DNA from: Conus ventricosus
Lineage: Eukaryota > Mollusca > Gastropoda > Neogastropoda > Conidae
Direction: 5' to 3'
Assembly (NCBI GenBank): GCA_018398815.1
Contig: CM031595.1
Coordinates: 142,155,471-142,219,470 of the forward strand
DNA length: 64,000 nucleotides
The translations under genes were made by a program, and so were the position numbers. Shown here one piece after another: positions 46,501-59,541 of the stretch. The notes beneath the pieces are model-generated. The model was not told where the DNA came from. It searched no databases and saw only the letters and a program-made list of their open reading frames with translations. Positions within the stretch are counted from its first letter, which is position 1. Each line of letters opens with the position of its first letter.

Positions 46501-49500
46501 ATCTGTTTAATTGTGTGAAACCAACCCCCAAGATGGATTGGATGGATTGAAGTGTATCTGTTTGAATTGGGTGGAAACAAACCCCAAGAAGGATGGATGG
46601 ATGAAGTGTATCTGTTTGAATTGTGTGGAAACAAACCCCCAAGATGGATGATGGATGAATGGACTGTTTGAATGTGTGGAAAACAAAACCCCCAAATGAT
46701 GGATGGATGAAAGTGTATCTGTTTGAATTGGTGAAACAAACCCCCAAGATGATGGATGGATGAAGTGTAACTGTTTGAATTGTGTGAAACAAACCTCAAG
46801 ATGATGGATGGATAAGTGTTTCTGTTGAATGTTGGAAACAACCCCAAGATGGCATGGATGGAGGAAGTGTATCTGTTTGAATTGGTGGAAACAAACCCCC
46901 AAGATGGAGGATGGAGGAAGTGTATCCTGTTTGAATTGTGTGAAACAAACCCCCAAGTGGATGGATGATGAAGTGTATCTGTTTTTGATTGTGTGGAAAC
47001 AAACCCCCAAGAGGATGGGATGGATAAGTGTATCTGTTTGAATTGTGTGGAAACAAACCCCCAAGGCCAAGATGGATGGATGATAAGTGGTAACAGTTTG
47101 ATTGTGTGGAAACAAACCCCCAAGATGGATGATGGATGAAGTGTAATCTGTTTGAATGTGTGGATACAAACCCCCAAGATGGATGGATGGAGAAGTGTAT
47201 CTGTTTTGAATTGTGTGGAAACAAACCCCTCAAGATGGATGGAGGGTTGAAGTGTATCTGATTGAATTGTGTGGAAACAAACCCCCAAGATGGATGGATG
47301 GATGAAGAGTATCAGTTTTGAATGTGTGGAAACAAACCCCCCGAAGGATGAATGGATGCATGAAGTGTATCTGGTTTGAATTGTGTGGAAAACAACCCCA
47401 AGATGGATGATGGAATGAAGTGTATGCTGTTTGAATTGTGTGGAAAACAAACCCCCAAGATGGATGTGATGGATGAAGTGTATCTGTTTGAATTGTGTGG
47501 AAACAAAACCCCAAATGGATGGATGGATGAATGTATCTGTTTGAAATTGTGTGAAAACAAACCCCCAAGATGGATGGAGGAATGAAGTGTATCTTGTTGG
47601 AATTGTGTGGAAACAAACCCCCAAATGGATGGAATGGATAAGTGTAACGGTTTGAATTGTGTGGAAACAACCCCCCAAGATGAATGGATGATGAAGTGTA
47701 TCTTTTGAATTGTGGTGGAAACAAACCCCAAGAGGAGGATGTATGAAGTGTATCTTGTTTGAATGTGTGGAAACAAACCCCCAAGAATGGATGGATGGAT
47801 GAAGTGATCGTTTGAATTGTGTGGAAACAACCCCCAAGATGATGGATGGGATGAAGTGACTCGTTTGTATTGTGTGGAAAAAAAACCCCCCAAGGAAGGA
47901 GGGATGGGATGAAGTGTATCTGTTTGAAATGGGGAGGTGGAAAAAACCCCAAGATGGATGGATGGATAAGTGTATCTGTTTGAATTGTTGGAAACAAACC
48001 CCCCAAGATGGATGGATGGATGAAGGGGTATCTGTTTGAATGTGGGAAACAAACCCCCAAATGGGGGATGAGAAGTGTACTCTGTTTTGAATTGTGTGGA
48101 AACAAACCCCCAAGATGGATGATGATGAAGTGGTAACGTTGAATTGTGTGAAACAAACCCCCAAGATGATGGATGGATGAAGTGTAACTGTTTAGAATGT
48201 GTGGAAACAAACCCCAAGATGGATGGATGGATGAAGTGTATCAGTTGAATTGTGTGGAACAAAACACCCAAGATGGGATGCTGGATGAAGTGTATCTGTG
48301 TGAATTGTGTGGAAACACACCCCAAGAGGATGGATAGAATAAGTGTATCTGTTTGAATGTGTGGAAACAAACCCCCAAGATGGTGGGATGGATGAAGTTG
48401 TATCTGTTTGAATTGGGTGGAAACAAACCCCCAGATGGATGGATGGATGAAGTGTATCTTGTTTGAATTGTGTGGAAACAACCCCCAAGATGGATGGATG
48501 GAAGAAGTGTATCTTTTGAATTGTGTGGGAAACAAACTACCCCAAAAGGATGGGATGATGAGTGTATCGGTTTGAAATTGTGTGGAAACAAACCCCCAAG
48601 ATAGGGATGGATGACGTGTATCGGTTGGAATGGTGTGGAAACAAACCCCAAGATGATAGATTGAATGCAGTGTATCTGTTTTGAATTGTGTGGAAACAAA
48701 CCCCCAAGATGGATGGAATGGATGAAGTGTACGTTTGAATTGTGTGGTAAACAAACACCCACGATGGATGGATGGATGAAGTGTACTGTGTGAAATTGTG
48801 TGGAAACAAACCCCCAAGATGTATGGATGGATGAAGTATCTGTTTGCATTGTGTGAAACCAAACCCCAAGATGGATGGATGGATGAAAGTGTATCTGTTT
48901 GGAATTGGTTTTTGTGGAAACAAACCCCAAGATGGATGAGGGATGAAGGTATCGGTTTGGAAGGGTGGTAAAACAAAACCCCAAGATGGATGGATGGATG
49001 AATGTATCAGTTTGAATGGTTGGAAACAAACCCCCAAGTGGATGGAAGGGTTGAAGTGGATCTGTTTGAATTGTGGGAAAACAAACCCAAGATGGATGGA
49101 TGGAAGACGTTTATCTGTTTGAATTGGTGGAAAACAAACCCCCAAGATGGATGGATGGGTGAAGTGTACTGCTTTGAATTGGGTGAAACAAACCCCAAGA
49201 TGGATGGATGGATAAGTGTGATCTGTTTGAATTGTGTGGAAACAAACCCCCAAGGATGGATGGATGGAATGAAGTGTATCTGTTTGAAATTGTGTGGAAA
49301 CAAACCCCAAGATGGATGGAAAGGATGACGTGTATCTTGTGAATTGTGTGGAAACAAACCCCAAGATGATGGATGGATGATAAGTGGAATCTGGTTTGCA
49401 TTGTGTGGAAACAAACCCCAAGAAGGATGGTGGATGAAGTGTGTCTGTTTGATGTGTGGAAACCACCCCCAAGATGGATGGCTGGATAAGTGTATCTGTT

Positions 49501-49775
49501 TGAATTGTGTGGAAACAAACCCCCAAGAATGGATGTTGGATGAAGTGTATCGGTTTGAATTGTGTGGAAACAAACCCCCAAGATGGATGGATGGATGAAG
49601 TGGTATCTGTTTGAATTGTGTGGAAACAAACCCCCAAGATGGATGGATGGATGAAGTGGATCTGTTTTGAATTGTGTGGAAACAAACCCCCAAGATGGAT
49701 GGATGGATGAAGTGTAAAGGGGTGAATTGTGTGGAAACAAACCCCCAAGGATGGATGGATGGATGAAGTGTAAAC
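40551..49775. repeat. 55-bp minisatellite, about 168 copies (9.2 kb)
   Basis: The period is 55 bp (GTGTATCTG at 40722, 40777, 40832). A unit runs GTGTATCTGTTTGAATTGTG, then GAAACAAACCCCCAAG, then (ATGG)n-like GATGGATGGATGAA. The first ~400 bp and last ~300 bp are almost perfect; the interior has frequent single-base indels, mainly at homopolymers and in the GATG run. One unit near 42740-42765 carries an expanded G run. No stop occurs in any minus frame of the clean unit, which explains the long minus-strand open frames; they are not genes. Confidence 0.95.
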
Positions 49776-50016
49776 AATCAAAGCTGATAGTCTGCTTTAA
49801 CATTGATAATCAAACTTTTTTTTATCAATATAGCTAAATAACAGTTTTCCAATAGAAAGGACGGGTAAAAACAAGTCCTCAGAACATCAATCATTTTTTT
49901 TGTGTGTTGAAACCATACCCATCTTAGAACTATTCTAACACTAAATAGTAGAAACGGTGTTTACAACATTGTTACGCAATAGTATCAAACAAGTATGCAT
50001 TATATAATCTATATAT

Positions 50017-50019
<3 letters not shown>

Positions 50020-50052
<33 letters not shown>
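50020..50052. repeat. (TA)n microsatellite
   Basis: Short TA run; a related AT-rich segment recurs near 50135-50190 with a shared GATTGTGGAAACAT flank (50062 and 50201), so a segment of about 140 bp is duplicated. Confidence 0.8.
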
Positions 50053-50053
<1 letters not shown>

Positions 50054-50739
50054 GGCTTAACGATTGTGGAAACATGCTGATTTGAGTCAACAAAAACACG
50101 GTTGCTCGTACTTATCCTTGGAATTTATAAGTTTGTGTATATATATATATGATATATAAATATAATATATAAATATATATGTATATACATGCTTAAAACG
50201 ATTGTGGAAACATCTGAATTGAGTACAAACAAAAATCCCTAATGAGGCAGTAATTTGGGCATAGCCTATATCAGTGTGGAAACTTGAATACTTTGGAACA
50301 CATGGTACATGTTTGGAGAAAATATAAATTAAAAAAACCAAATAAGTCAAGAACCAATAGATTTGAAAGAAACAGTACAACCTAAACTAGTTTAGTTAAA
50401 CAAAGAAAATGGATTGAATGCAACTGGTACTGGTATAGGACTGGATTCATATCATAGTTTGGAAACAATCAATTTTTGTGAGAAACAGTGTAATTTGGGA
50501 AAGCAGGGGTAAAAAATTTTGTGTATAGCTAAATCAGTTATGAAAAATTAATTTGCATATAACCTTTATCAAATTTTGGTGCCATTAATGTCGGGGGATG
50601 AAATAGAATAATTGAAGGGGCCTTTATGTCAGATTAATTAATATCATAATAAAATAGTGTAATCAGATACAACGATGTCAAAATTGATGTATAACTAAAA
50701 GATGATGAACTAATCAATTTAGAATACTAGATACTACTG

Positions 50740-52090
50740 ACATCAAAGTTTGGGTACAGCTGATACTGTGATTAAACAAAGTATTTGGGTACAGCGGGTT
50801 TCAAATTTTCAGGGCAACTAACATCAGTGATGAAACAGAGTAGTTTTGGTGCCACTGAGGGTGCAACTTGGGTAAAGCTAAAAATTATCAGTAATGGCGC
50901 AAGTCATACCAGCGATAAAAAAGCACAGCTCAAACTTTTGTTGTATGCTGAATTGGTGAAAACGAAAAGTAATTTTAGTACAAATGGAATCATATTGCAG
51001 GCCAGTCCTAGTTAGTATTCACAAATCACAGAAATGTATGGCTATAGGCTATAGCCTTTTGCCCTCATAATCAATATCTGTTTTGTGCTTTTGGAAACAC
51101 TTTCTCGTGAAAGTCCCAATGGCTTAAGTCAGGCATAGTGGTGTACTACATTTACATCATCTTAATAAAGATCCAGCTCGTGGAAAATACCTGGGGCTTT
51201 AAACTTTTGTCAATTTGATTTTTAAATCGTTTACGATGGCACGTTGGTAGTGTCATCGGAAAGGTTATTCCACAGATTTAAAGATACGGTTAGTAAAAAC
51301 CTTGCGGAACTGGTTAGTTGCAAAATTGTTTGGTTATTTGAAATTATGTCCTCGAGTCCCAGTATTAGTGATGAAACAAGTAATCCTGAGAAAAAATTAA
51401 TGTCGCATTTCAGGTACAGCTAATGTCAGTGATGTAACAGAATAATTTTAGTACCACTGATACAAAATTTTGGTAAAACTAATATCAGTTAGGGGTTAAA
51501 TTTAGTAATCTGAATGTGTGTGTGTGTGTGTGTGTGTAGATGACCTAGTGTAAAACTAAACTGGGCACAAGTGATAGTAATTCTGGGTGCAATTAATATA
51601 AGTGATAGAACAAAAGTAACATCAGTGATGAGTCAGAGTAGTACGGGGACTACTGATGTCAAAATTGTGGGTACTGTTAAAGTTGGTGATGAAACAGAAT
51701 GATTTTTTAAAGAAACTGTTTGAAATTTGGGTACAATCAGTGTATGCGATGAGACAGGATAATTTGGTACAGTTGATACCAAATTTTAGGTAGAGATGTA
51801 ATAGTGATGAGACAGAGTAATTCAGGAACACTTATATAAAATGGTGGGTACAGCTCATATCAGTGATGAAATGGGGTAGATTGGATGTCATTAATATGAA
51901 ATTTGTTGTAATACTGATGACAGTGATAAAACAGAATAATTTAGGTGAGGTGCTACTGAAACCAAATTTATATGGTTAAACAGTATTTTGGGTATAACTG
52001 AAATCAGCTATTGGGTAGTCTTGAATCAGTTTAGAAACAAAGTAATCAGGTCAGTTTAGAAACAAAGTAATCAGGGTACAACTGACATCA
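50740..52090. repeat. Degenerate tandem repeat, about 55-65 bp period
   Basis: Diverged units share GGTACAGCTAATATCAGTGA, TGAAACAGAGTAATTTGGGT and ACTGATACCAAATTTTGGGT. It spans more than 1.3 kb with AT-rich interruptions. Confidence 0.7.
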
Positions 52091-53249
52091 CTATGAGTGC
52101 TATGAGCTTGTTTCCAATTTAAGATCATATTTGAAAAACAAAACAAAAAACATTTATGATTTTATTGTTGGCAAAGCACCTAAAAGTGATATTTTGTTCA
52201 ATGTGCAGCAGGAAGAATTGTAATGAGAAATTAAAGTGAACCAAATATGTTAAATATTGATCCTATTGCTAATACCAAAATACTTGCTGAATATGACAAG
52301 AATGACCAATATAGAAAGAAAAAGGCGAGATGTTACACACAGATAGAAAATAGCTCAGATAAAATCATCTGCGCATTTTTGAAATCATTTTTCAAATATA
52401 AAATAGACTGTGGAAAAATAAGTTCAGTTTGAAGAACATGCATCTGCACAAGCGCACAAACAAGCATGCCCCTCCCCATCTTCTTTACACACGCACAGAC
52501 ACACATATACACACAAATATTACAGGCTAATCAGTTCTTCCTTTTTTTTTTTAAGTAAAGAGAGCTCAGTTCCTAAACTTTTATTCAAGTGCATTTTTTT
52601 TGGTGGAAATTTAGAAGTGTCTCAGTTGTGAACTGTTTTATTATTTCACCAATATTTACATTCTGTGCACTTTGGCTGGTCTTCCTGCACACATGATTTC
52701 TATTTTTTCTCAATTTCTTGAGCTCTGTCGTTGACAGCTGAGCAAATCATGTAACATGAAGGTGAACTTTTTCACTACTGGTGCCAGTACTATTCTGTGG
52801 GGTAGATATATTTTTCAGAGATATATGAATTCTGTTTATGTTTTTTTTTCTTTTACTTCTCTTTAAACTTTACATATTTATTTTTCACTTTTTGCTTTAG
52901 TAAATAAAGTTATTTCTGATGAATAAAGCTGTAGTGTTTGTGTTGTGTTTCAAGTGATGGAAAACAGTATAGTAAAACACACAAGCCTGTATGCATTTCT
53001 TAACCCGCTGTTTCACTTTCACATGCAACATCATGTCATGTATTTCACACAAACAACAGCACATAGCCACAGGTGCATCAACATTGTTTGTTGCTGTCTG
53101 TTTCTTGCTCCCAAGTCCATACTACACACATTTACATATTATGTCACTTGACAGTGTGTATATACATGTTCTCATAAAAACAAATACTTACATGCACACA
53201 CAAGAATGCATGAACTTACATATACTTACCTGCAATCTAGCCCTGATGT

Positions 53250-53290
53250 GGCCCTTTGCGGTCGGCTGGGCTATAAGCATCATTATCTTA
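53250..53290 (+). repeat. Short dispersed retroposon 3'-tail motif, copy 3
   Basis: CCCTTTGCGGTCGGCTGGGC TATAAGCATCATTATC, the longest of the three copies, directly upstream of a CA array. Confidence 0.5.
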
Positions 53291-53317
53291 TCTTACCTGC
53301 AATCTACACATATGCAT

Positions 53318-53320
53318 ACA

Positions 53321-53408
<88 letters not shown>

Positions 53409-53475
53409 CATGCATGCAAGAATGCACACCCGCACACACACACGCACACACACACACCCTCTCTCTCTCTTACAT

Positions 53476-53547
<72 letters not shown>

Positions 53548-53576
53548 ACATACACTCAAACCCACACACACACACC

Positions 53577-53652
<76 letters not shown>
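53318..53652. repeat. (CA)n microsatellite, compound
   Basis: Three CA blocks separated by CATGCATGC, CTCTCT and ACTCAAACCC spacers. Confidence 0.96.
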
Positions 53653-53653
<1 letters not shown>

Positions 53654-55689
53654 CACACAGAATTTCAGACGTGGATATGCAAACAATAATGTAGAGAGCA
53701 AATTGTGACCTGCTAAACTCATTCACAAAAAACGTGTAAATGACCATTGTGAATAAAGCTGCACACTGGTACTTGAAAAAGAGGAAGAAAAGTTAAGAAT
53801 AACAAATGGAATTAGAGACAACAAAGCAAACTGAAAAATGGAAAAGGCCGAAAAGAAAAAGAAGAATCTCTTCATGATTAATAATTTCTGGTTAAAACAT
53901 GATATCTTGGTTATGTGATAGACCCACCATCATCCTAACAGAAGAATTCCATGTGCTGGATCTATCTCCAGTCTGAAATCTCTCTGGCGGTGAGCTTTTC
54001 TTGCCATAAATCCAGATACAGCAGTAATTAACTGCGTTCTGACATTGGTAATGGAACTGGCTTTTTTTTTCTCTCTTGCCATCTTTTTCATTGGTAATGG
54101 AACTAGCATTTTTTTCTGTTTCTTGCCATCTTTTTCCTTCTATTTTCACCCTCTCTTTCTTAATCCATACTCTGTGGGTTCAGGTTTTTTTTCCTTTTTT
54201 TATTTACCAGTAATCCTTTCTTCATTTAAAAAGAAAACTCGCATTCAATGTTACAATATTCTTTAACATTTGCTTTCCATTTACTTCATTTTTCTAAATT
54301 CAACTCGTTTTCCATGTTTAGTGTATTAATCATCTGAGCGGTGAAATCATCTCAGGAAGCAGCTGCGTTTCCTTCCTGCAAGAATCACTTGTCTGCTTCA
54401 TGAGTCATGTGTTTACTTCAGGAGCATGTCAAAAGAACAACTACAACGTGAAATACAACACTAATTGTTATTTAAACCTCTGATTTAAATTTTAGCGCAT
54501 GTCTGTGTGTGTATGTGTGTGTGTGCGTGTGTGTGTGAGTGTGTGCGTGAGTGCCAGATAGGGAGCTCCAGAAATTGGATAGGGTATGGAGGGATACTCA
54601 GCAAAGATGGGGAGAATTCTTTTTAATATCAGTAAGCAGATTTGGAACAGCATGTTTTTGATCTCTTTATGACAAATCTAGGGAATTATACTTTGACAGA
54701 GTTATAGGTATGAAGATTCTCTATATGTATGACATGTTCCCTGGAAAAGGAAAGAACAGGAGTAGTGTTGTGTGGTGATGGTGTGCTAGACTTGTCCTCT
54801 GCATGCTGCATGGTCCCTTGGTATATTCTGCCGTCTATAAAATGTGCTCTGTATATTCAGTCATGCAGTATTCTGTGTTAATTCTTACGTGAACTGCAGA
54901 AAGGATATCAAATGTCTGATTTTTCTGTTGTCACATGCATTGCTCATTGAAATATCCTCTCTGAAAATATTTCATTGGATGTTAATCTATTGTGAAAGGC
55001 AGAAGATAATGGTGCACAAACCAGCATGCCTGGTCTTTATGCACCCTCATTGCTCTATGATGACATGTTTGAAAAATATTGTGTTGATTGAAACAATCAT
55101 GCAAATTTGAGCAATTAAACCAAGAAATAAGTGAAATTAGTCATGATATTTTAAATCTGTATTCTTTCATTTAACATGCATTTATGTACATATTTGGAAA
55201 TGTTCCCTGGAAAGATGGTAGAAAAAAAAAATCTCTGTCCAAACTTGCAAGTTATATATATATTGTGTTTATTGACCATCATAGTGAAATTAGCAATCCG
55301 TGAATATACTTGAAATTAACTCGGTTTGTAATTCTTAACAGTTGTGGTACTGCAAGACAGACCAGACTGGGTTCCACTCTGAATCAATGGAATGCAAACA
55401 TTGGAATGGTTGAATGTAGAATTTGTATGCACATTAATATCTTGCTCCTTTTCAAATTGGGGTACGAAGGAGACAGTGCATGCATTCTTTCCTTTTATCT
55501 GTTATATTTCGAACGCTGTTTTATGTTATTTTATTTTACTTTATAACATGCGCGCTGGTGACCTACTCGTTTTTGAGTGAACCAGTATTTTAGGAAGAAG
55601 AAGAAGAAGAAGAATATTTTTCTTGTCAGTGGATTTTATAACATATGAAGATACAGCAAGATACATGAATGAACATGCTTGCGTGCACG

Positions 55690-55781
55690 CACACACACAC
55701 ATGCATGCACGCACGCACGCATGTATGCATGCATGCACGCACACGCACACGTACACGCACACACACACGCACATGCGCATG

Positions 55782-55812
<31 letters not shown>

Positions 55813-55899
55813 CACACACACACGCATGCACGCACGCACTCACTGAGAAATGTGCATTATGAGCACAAACACATTAGCCCATAGACATTTCATGCACGC

Positions 55900-55968
<69 letters not shown>

Positions 55969-56095
55969 GCACACACACGCACACACTCATGCACACACTC
56001 ATGCACACACTCATGCAAACACGCTCATACACACACACACACACACTCACACTCACACGCGCACGGCATGCACGCACGCACGCACACACACATGA
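55690..56095. repeat. CA-rich arrays with CATGCACGCA variants
   Basis: Two blocks (55690-55832 and 55901-56095) mix CA with CACG and a repeated ACACTCATGC unit. An (AGA)n run precedes them near 55593-55614. Confidence 0.93.
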
Positions 56096-56622
56096 TTGGA
56101 GTATAGCACCACTGGCTTGAATGAGATAGAATTTTCACAATATACATGGTTTTGCATACCTACATACCTGATCTTGACCTTCCCAATGATACATATACAA
56201 ACTCTCATATCTGTTTTCAAACTTAAGTGCCTTCATACAGAGCCTATACAGGAGGTCAGAAACTCAAAGCTTGGTCAGTATAATGGATAAGTGCTTAGGT
56301 CTGTTAACACTCATTCATGAGCCAAAAATCCAACCTTTATTTCTTTTATTTTGTTAATTTATGATATTTGTGTTTTGTTTACTTAAATATTTTATCCTGT
56401 TTAGCTCTAGTATCTCCTGGTTCGCATTTCATTTGTCTGCATGCATTTAATGTATCCTCAATGGAAAACTGAAACTTTCAGACAGAAATGCGTAGAAAAA
56501 CAAATACACACTTGCAGACCTTTTCTTGAAATTCTGTTTCTTTATTTCTGTTGTTTGTTTTTTTTAAAAAGAGAAACAAGTACTGCTGGAATTTAAACGA
56601 GAAACTGTTCTCCTATTGACAG

Positions 56623-56934
56623 AGAAACCTGTGGAGGAAGTCCTGCAACTGGAAGCCCCCAAGTTTGTCATTCCTGTCCAAGACATTGAAACACTTCCGG
56701 CAAGACCATCACCTTGACCTGCAAGGCCACAGGTGTGCCCGCTCCTGACCTCAAGTGGTTCAAGAACGACAAGGATAATCACACCTTCTGACAGGGTCAC
56801 TGTTGAGGTCAAGAAGAATGGCGAAACTTCCACTGGTCATTACTGATGTAGAGCCAGAGGATGATGGGACATACAGTTGCCAGGGACCAACCCTGCTGGT
56901 TCCGACAAAACCAAGGCAGAGGTGTTTGTGGAAG
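56623..56934 (+). CDS. Exon: complete I-set Ig domain (Ig7), with indel errors
   Basis: The acceptor is CTCCTATTGACAG and the donor GTGGAAG|GTAAGC, both phase 1. It reads KPVEEVLQLEAPKFVIPVQD, then in other frames LTCKATGVPAPDLKWF, DRVTVEVKKNG, and ITDVEPEDDGTYSC. At least three single-base frame changes occur (near 56700, 56775, 56825-56885), each at a short homopolymer or doublet. Net length is still a multiple of three. All fold landmarks and both cysteines are preserved across frames, so errors in the assembly are more likely than decay, although a damaged exon is possible. Confidence 0.75.
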
Positions 56935-57029
56935 GTAAGCTTGAGAAAGAGAGAACAATTAAGAATGGTATAGTATTCATATTTTGCATTTAACGTTGTC
57001 AAATAATAACAATCTCTACCTTTTAATTG

Positions 57030-57530
57030 TATATCAGAGTTAGTGGATATCAAAACTAATGACAGTTTCTAACACTTGTCTATCACAGTTCAGTGGATAT
57101 CAGATAATAATGACTGTTATGTCAAATAAAAAGATGACGGTTTCATGCATATCATCTATCACATCTTGTGGATGTCACTTAAAAATGGCAGATTCCTACA
57201 TTTTCTTTTTCACAGTTTAGTCGATATGACCATCATCTACACTTTATCTATTACAGTCTAGTGGATGTCAAATTAAAGAAGAGTTTGCTACACTTTGCAT
57301 ATCACAGTTTAGTGGATGTCAAATAAAAAAGATACAGTTTACTACACTGTGCCTGTCACAATTTGGTGGCTGTGAATTAAAACTGAGTTTCATATTCTTT
57401 GTCCTTCGCAGTTGAGTGGGTGTCAAACAATGATGACTGTTTCCTACGTTTTTTGTCTATCACAGTTTAGTGGATGTCAGATAATAATGACAGTTTGCTG
57501 TATTTTGTGTGCCACAGTTCAGTGAACAGT
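57030..57530. repeat. Degenerate tandem repeat, about 60 bp period
   Basis: Eight or so diverged units share TTTAGTGGATGTCAAATAA, ATGACAGTTTCCTACACTTT and GTCTATCACAG. Every unit carries a pyrimidine-plus-CACAG segment that looks like a weak splice acceptor. Confidence 0.75.
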
Positions 57531-57748
57531 CTGTATTTTTATGGATCAAGAAGCTGTGTTTAAAAAAGAAGAAGAAAATAACACCACCTCATGATGCTAC
57601 TGCTGATTGCTTTAGTTTCTCACAAAGGGGACAACAGTTACTATGTTAGTGTCTGTGTCTTGTCTTTTCTTGACGTTACAGACTTCAAAGTTGTCCTGAA
57701 AAAGTGTGTGTAAGAAATATAGAATGTCACAATGCTTTGGTGTGAGGG

Positions 57749-57835
<87 letters not shown>

Positions 57836-57836
57836 T
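57749..57836. repeat. (GA)n microsatellite
   Basis: About 85 bp of GA with one GG break. Confidence 0.96.
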
Positions 57837-58037
57837 TTTGCATATTTGTGAACAAAATATGCTTGATTTAGAATCAGTTCCCAAAATTGATATGAAAAGC
57901 ATGCATTTTTGTTGGCCGGGAGACAGACTTAGTCTTGATTTATCCACTGCGTTTAAGTGAACAAAATGTTAATGAAATTAACGAAATAGAGAAAAAGAGC
58001 ATAGTGTTGGAAAATCTGGATATTTGTGTCGTTCTAG

Positions 58038-58157
58038 AAGTGCCAGAGGAGAAGGGAGCAGCACCTGAGTTCATCAAGGTGCCTCACCAGGTGGTGGCTC
58101 GTGAACATGACCGCGCTCAGTTCTTGGTCAAGGTCATCGGTTCTCCCAAACCCACAG
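58038..58157 (+). CDS. Exon: first half of Ig8
   Basis: The acceptor is TGTCGTTCTAG and the donor CCCACAG|GTGAGA, both phase 1. It reads VPEEKGAAPEFIKVPHQVV and B-strand QFLVKVIGSPKPT; no cysteine in the B strand. The domain continues at 58904. Confidence 0.88.
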
Positions 58158-58903
58158 GTGAGATAGTATTTAAGTAGTGTTTGTGCATTCAGGAATTAGC
58201 AGATGTGGTAGTGCCAAATGTGTTATAGCATCTACCTCAACAAAGAGATGCAGCAGGCCTGGACGGTGTGTAGGAACTTTTCAAATGGGCAAGACAGTGC
58301 CTACTCAGAAATACCTACTCAAAATACTACTCAGAAATACCTAAGCATACATATAGTGTTTTATTCTATATTGGTAGTTTTCTTCCTTTTTTGATGAAGA
58401 TCATGTTTTTTAATCAGTTAGCTGCAAACTGTGAAGAATAACCAATATCTCTGCATAGTATAGCGGAAAACCATGCATGTGTTACATACAAAAAAGTTGA
58501 AGAAACTCCTCTATAAGAAAATTGTGTATTTTGAGGGAGGAAAGTAGAGCTTTTTTTTTTGCATTTTAAATTTCAACAGCAGTCAGCTTTGAAATCAGTT
58601 TGTCATTCACAAAAAGAATGATTTAAAAAAATCAAACACCTGTACATCCATCACAACTGGCTCGTGCAGGAGTTGGGTAGTTTATTTAGAATGACATGCT
58701 TCTGTGCTGTTCTCTGTTTTTTGTTTTGTTTTATAGTTAAACAGATATGGTGTTGTTATTATGAACCAGCATGAAGGAATGTTTGGAATAAGCAGAATTT
58801 TATATCGAAAGAGTTTAGTAAGAGCTATAAAACCATTATGTAGAGTAAACGATTGACTTCATAACGTGTGTATGATGATGGTTGTTCACCCTTCCTGTGA
58901 CAG
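58158..58903. other. Intron
   Basis: 746 bp, AT-rich, nothing recognised except a local duplication of CTACTCAGAAATACC near 58303-58340. Confidence 0.6.
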
Positions 58904-59084
58904 TGACCTGGAAGTTCAACGATGAAGTGTTGGAGGACCGTGAACTGTAACCACTTTGAGAAATATGAAGACACACACTGCCTGGAGGTCAAGGACGTGG
59001 AAAAGGAAGATGCTGGGACTTACACTTGTGTGGCCGTCAACACAGAGGGAGAAGCAACCTGTCAAATCCCGCTCGTTGTTCAAG
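58904..59084 (+). CDS. Exon: second half of Ig8, one-base insertion
   Basis: The acceptor is TTCCTGTGACAG and the donor GTTCAAG|GTGATT, both phase 1. It begins VTWKFNDEVLEDREL, then a T near 58950 shifts the frame to a stop; the next frame continues NHFEKYEDTHCLEVKDVEK and EDAGTYTCVAVNTEGE. One extra base explains the break. With conserved fold landmarks on both sides this is probably a sequence error. Confidence 0.8.
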
Positions 59085-59541
59085 GTGATTTATTTTATTC
59101 AGTTACCTCCCTTTCCTTCAGTAGAGAGATGTCCATGCGATGCGGATGATATTACAATCAGCTAAAAATGGAGCACAGATCGTGATGCATCTGTCATATG
59201 TTTGTGTCCCATGTTGCAAAGGTTTGTTTGAGCAGAATTGGAGTGTTGTGGAGAATTTGCGACATCTCTGTTTCAAAATGTTTGACCTCATGCAAATTAT
59301 GGTAGAAAATGTACATTATGAGCTCTGCACACTATAACAAATTTAACTGCTTATATTGGAGTTGTATACACTCAGTACGCATGCACGCACGCACACACGC
59401 ATGCACGCACGCACGCACACACGCACGCAAGCATGCACACATGCAAACACACATACATCTGTTGTTGATGACTGGCATCTGTGATAGTACTGTATGAGGA
59501 TGGATGCAACCTGTTCATTCAAAGATATTACTAATACTCAG
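59085..59541. other. Intron
   Basis: 457 bp; a CACG/CATGCACG-rich microsatellite lies at 59382-59455. Confidence 0.6.

Larger units (their letters stand above)
35497..56622. other. Very large intron (21.1 kb) of tandem repeats
   Basis: No coding exon was found, and the phase-1 ends on both sides match. Contents, in order: (TA)n at 36765, decayed repeat 37140-37870, decayed repeat 38810-39300, 55-bp minisatellite 40551-49775, (TA)n at 50020, decayed repeat 50740-52090, CA arrays 53318-53652 and 55690-56095. Between them are AT-rich stretches (35500-36760, 39300-40550, 52100-53240, 53700-55600, 56100-56620) in which I see nothing else. A missed small exon cannot be excluded. Confidence 0.65.
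56935..58037. other. Intron with decayed repeat and (GA)n
   Basis: It holds the degenerate repeat 57030-57530 and a (GA)n array 57749-57836. Confidence 0.6.

Noticed and set aside
40551..49775. CRISPR array
   Set aside because: The units are contiguous without unique spacers, the genome is eukaryotic, and the 55-bp period is uniform.
40546..49803. Very long minus-strand open frames (up to about 860 codons) rich in His, Ser and Pro
   Set aside because: They are the reverse strand of the 55-bp minisatellite, which lacks stops in all minus frames. There is no gene structure.
53288..53694. Open frames of His-Thr or Cys-Val repeats
   Set aside because: Translation of CA/TG microsatellites. The same applies at 8362-8757, 55541-56095 and 6550-6870.
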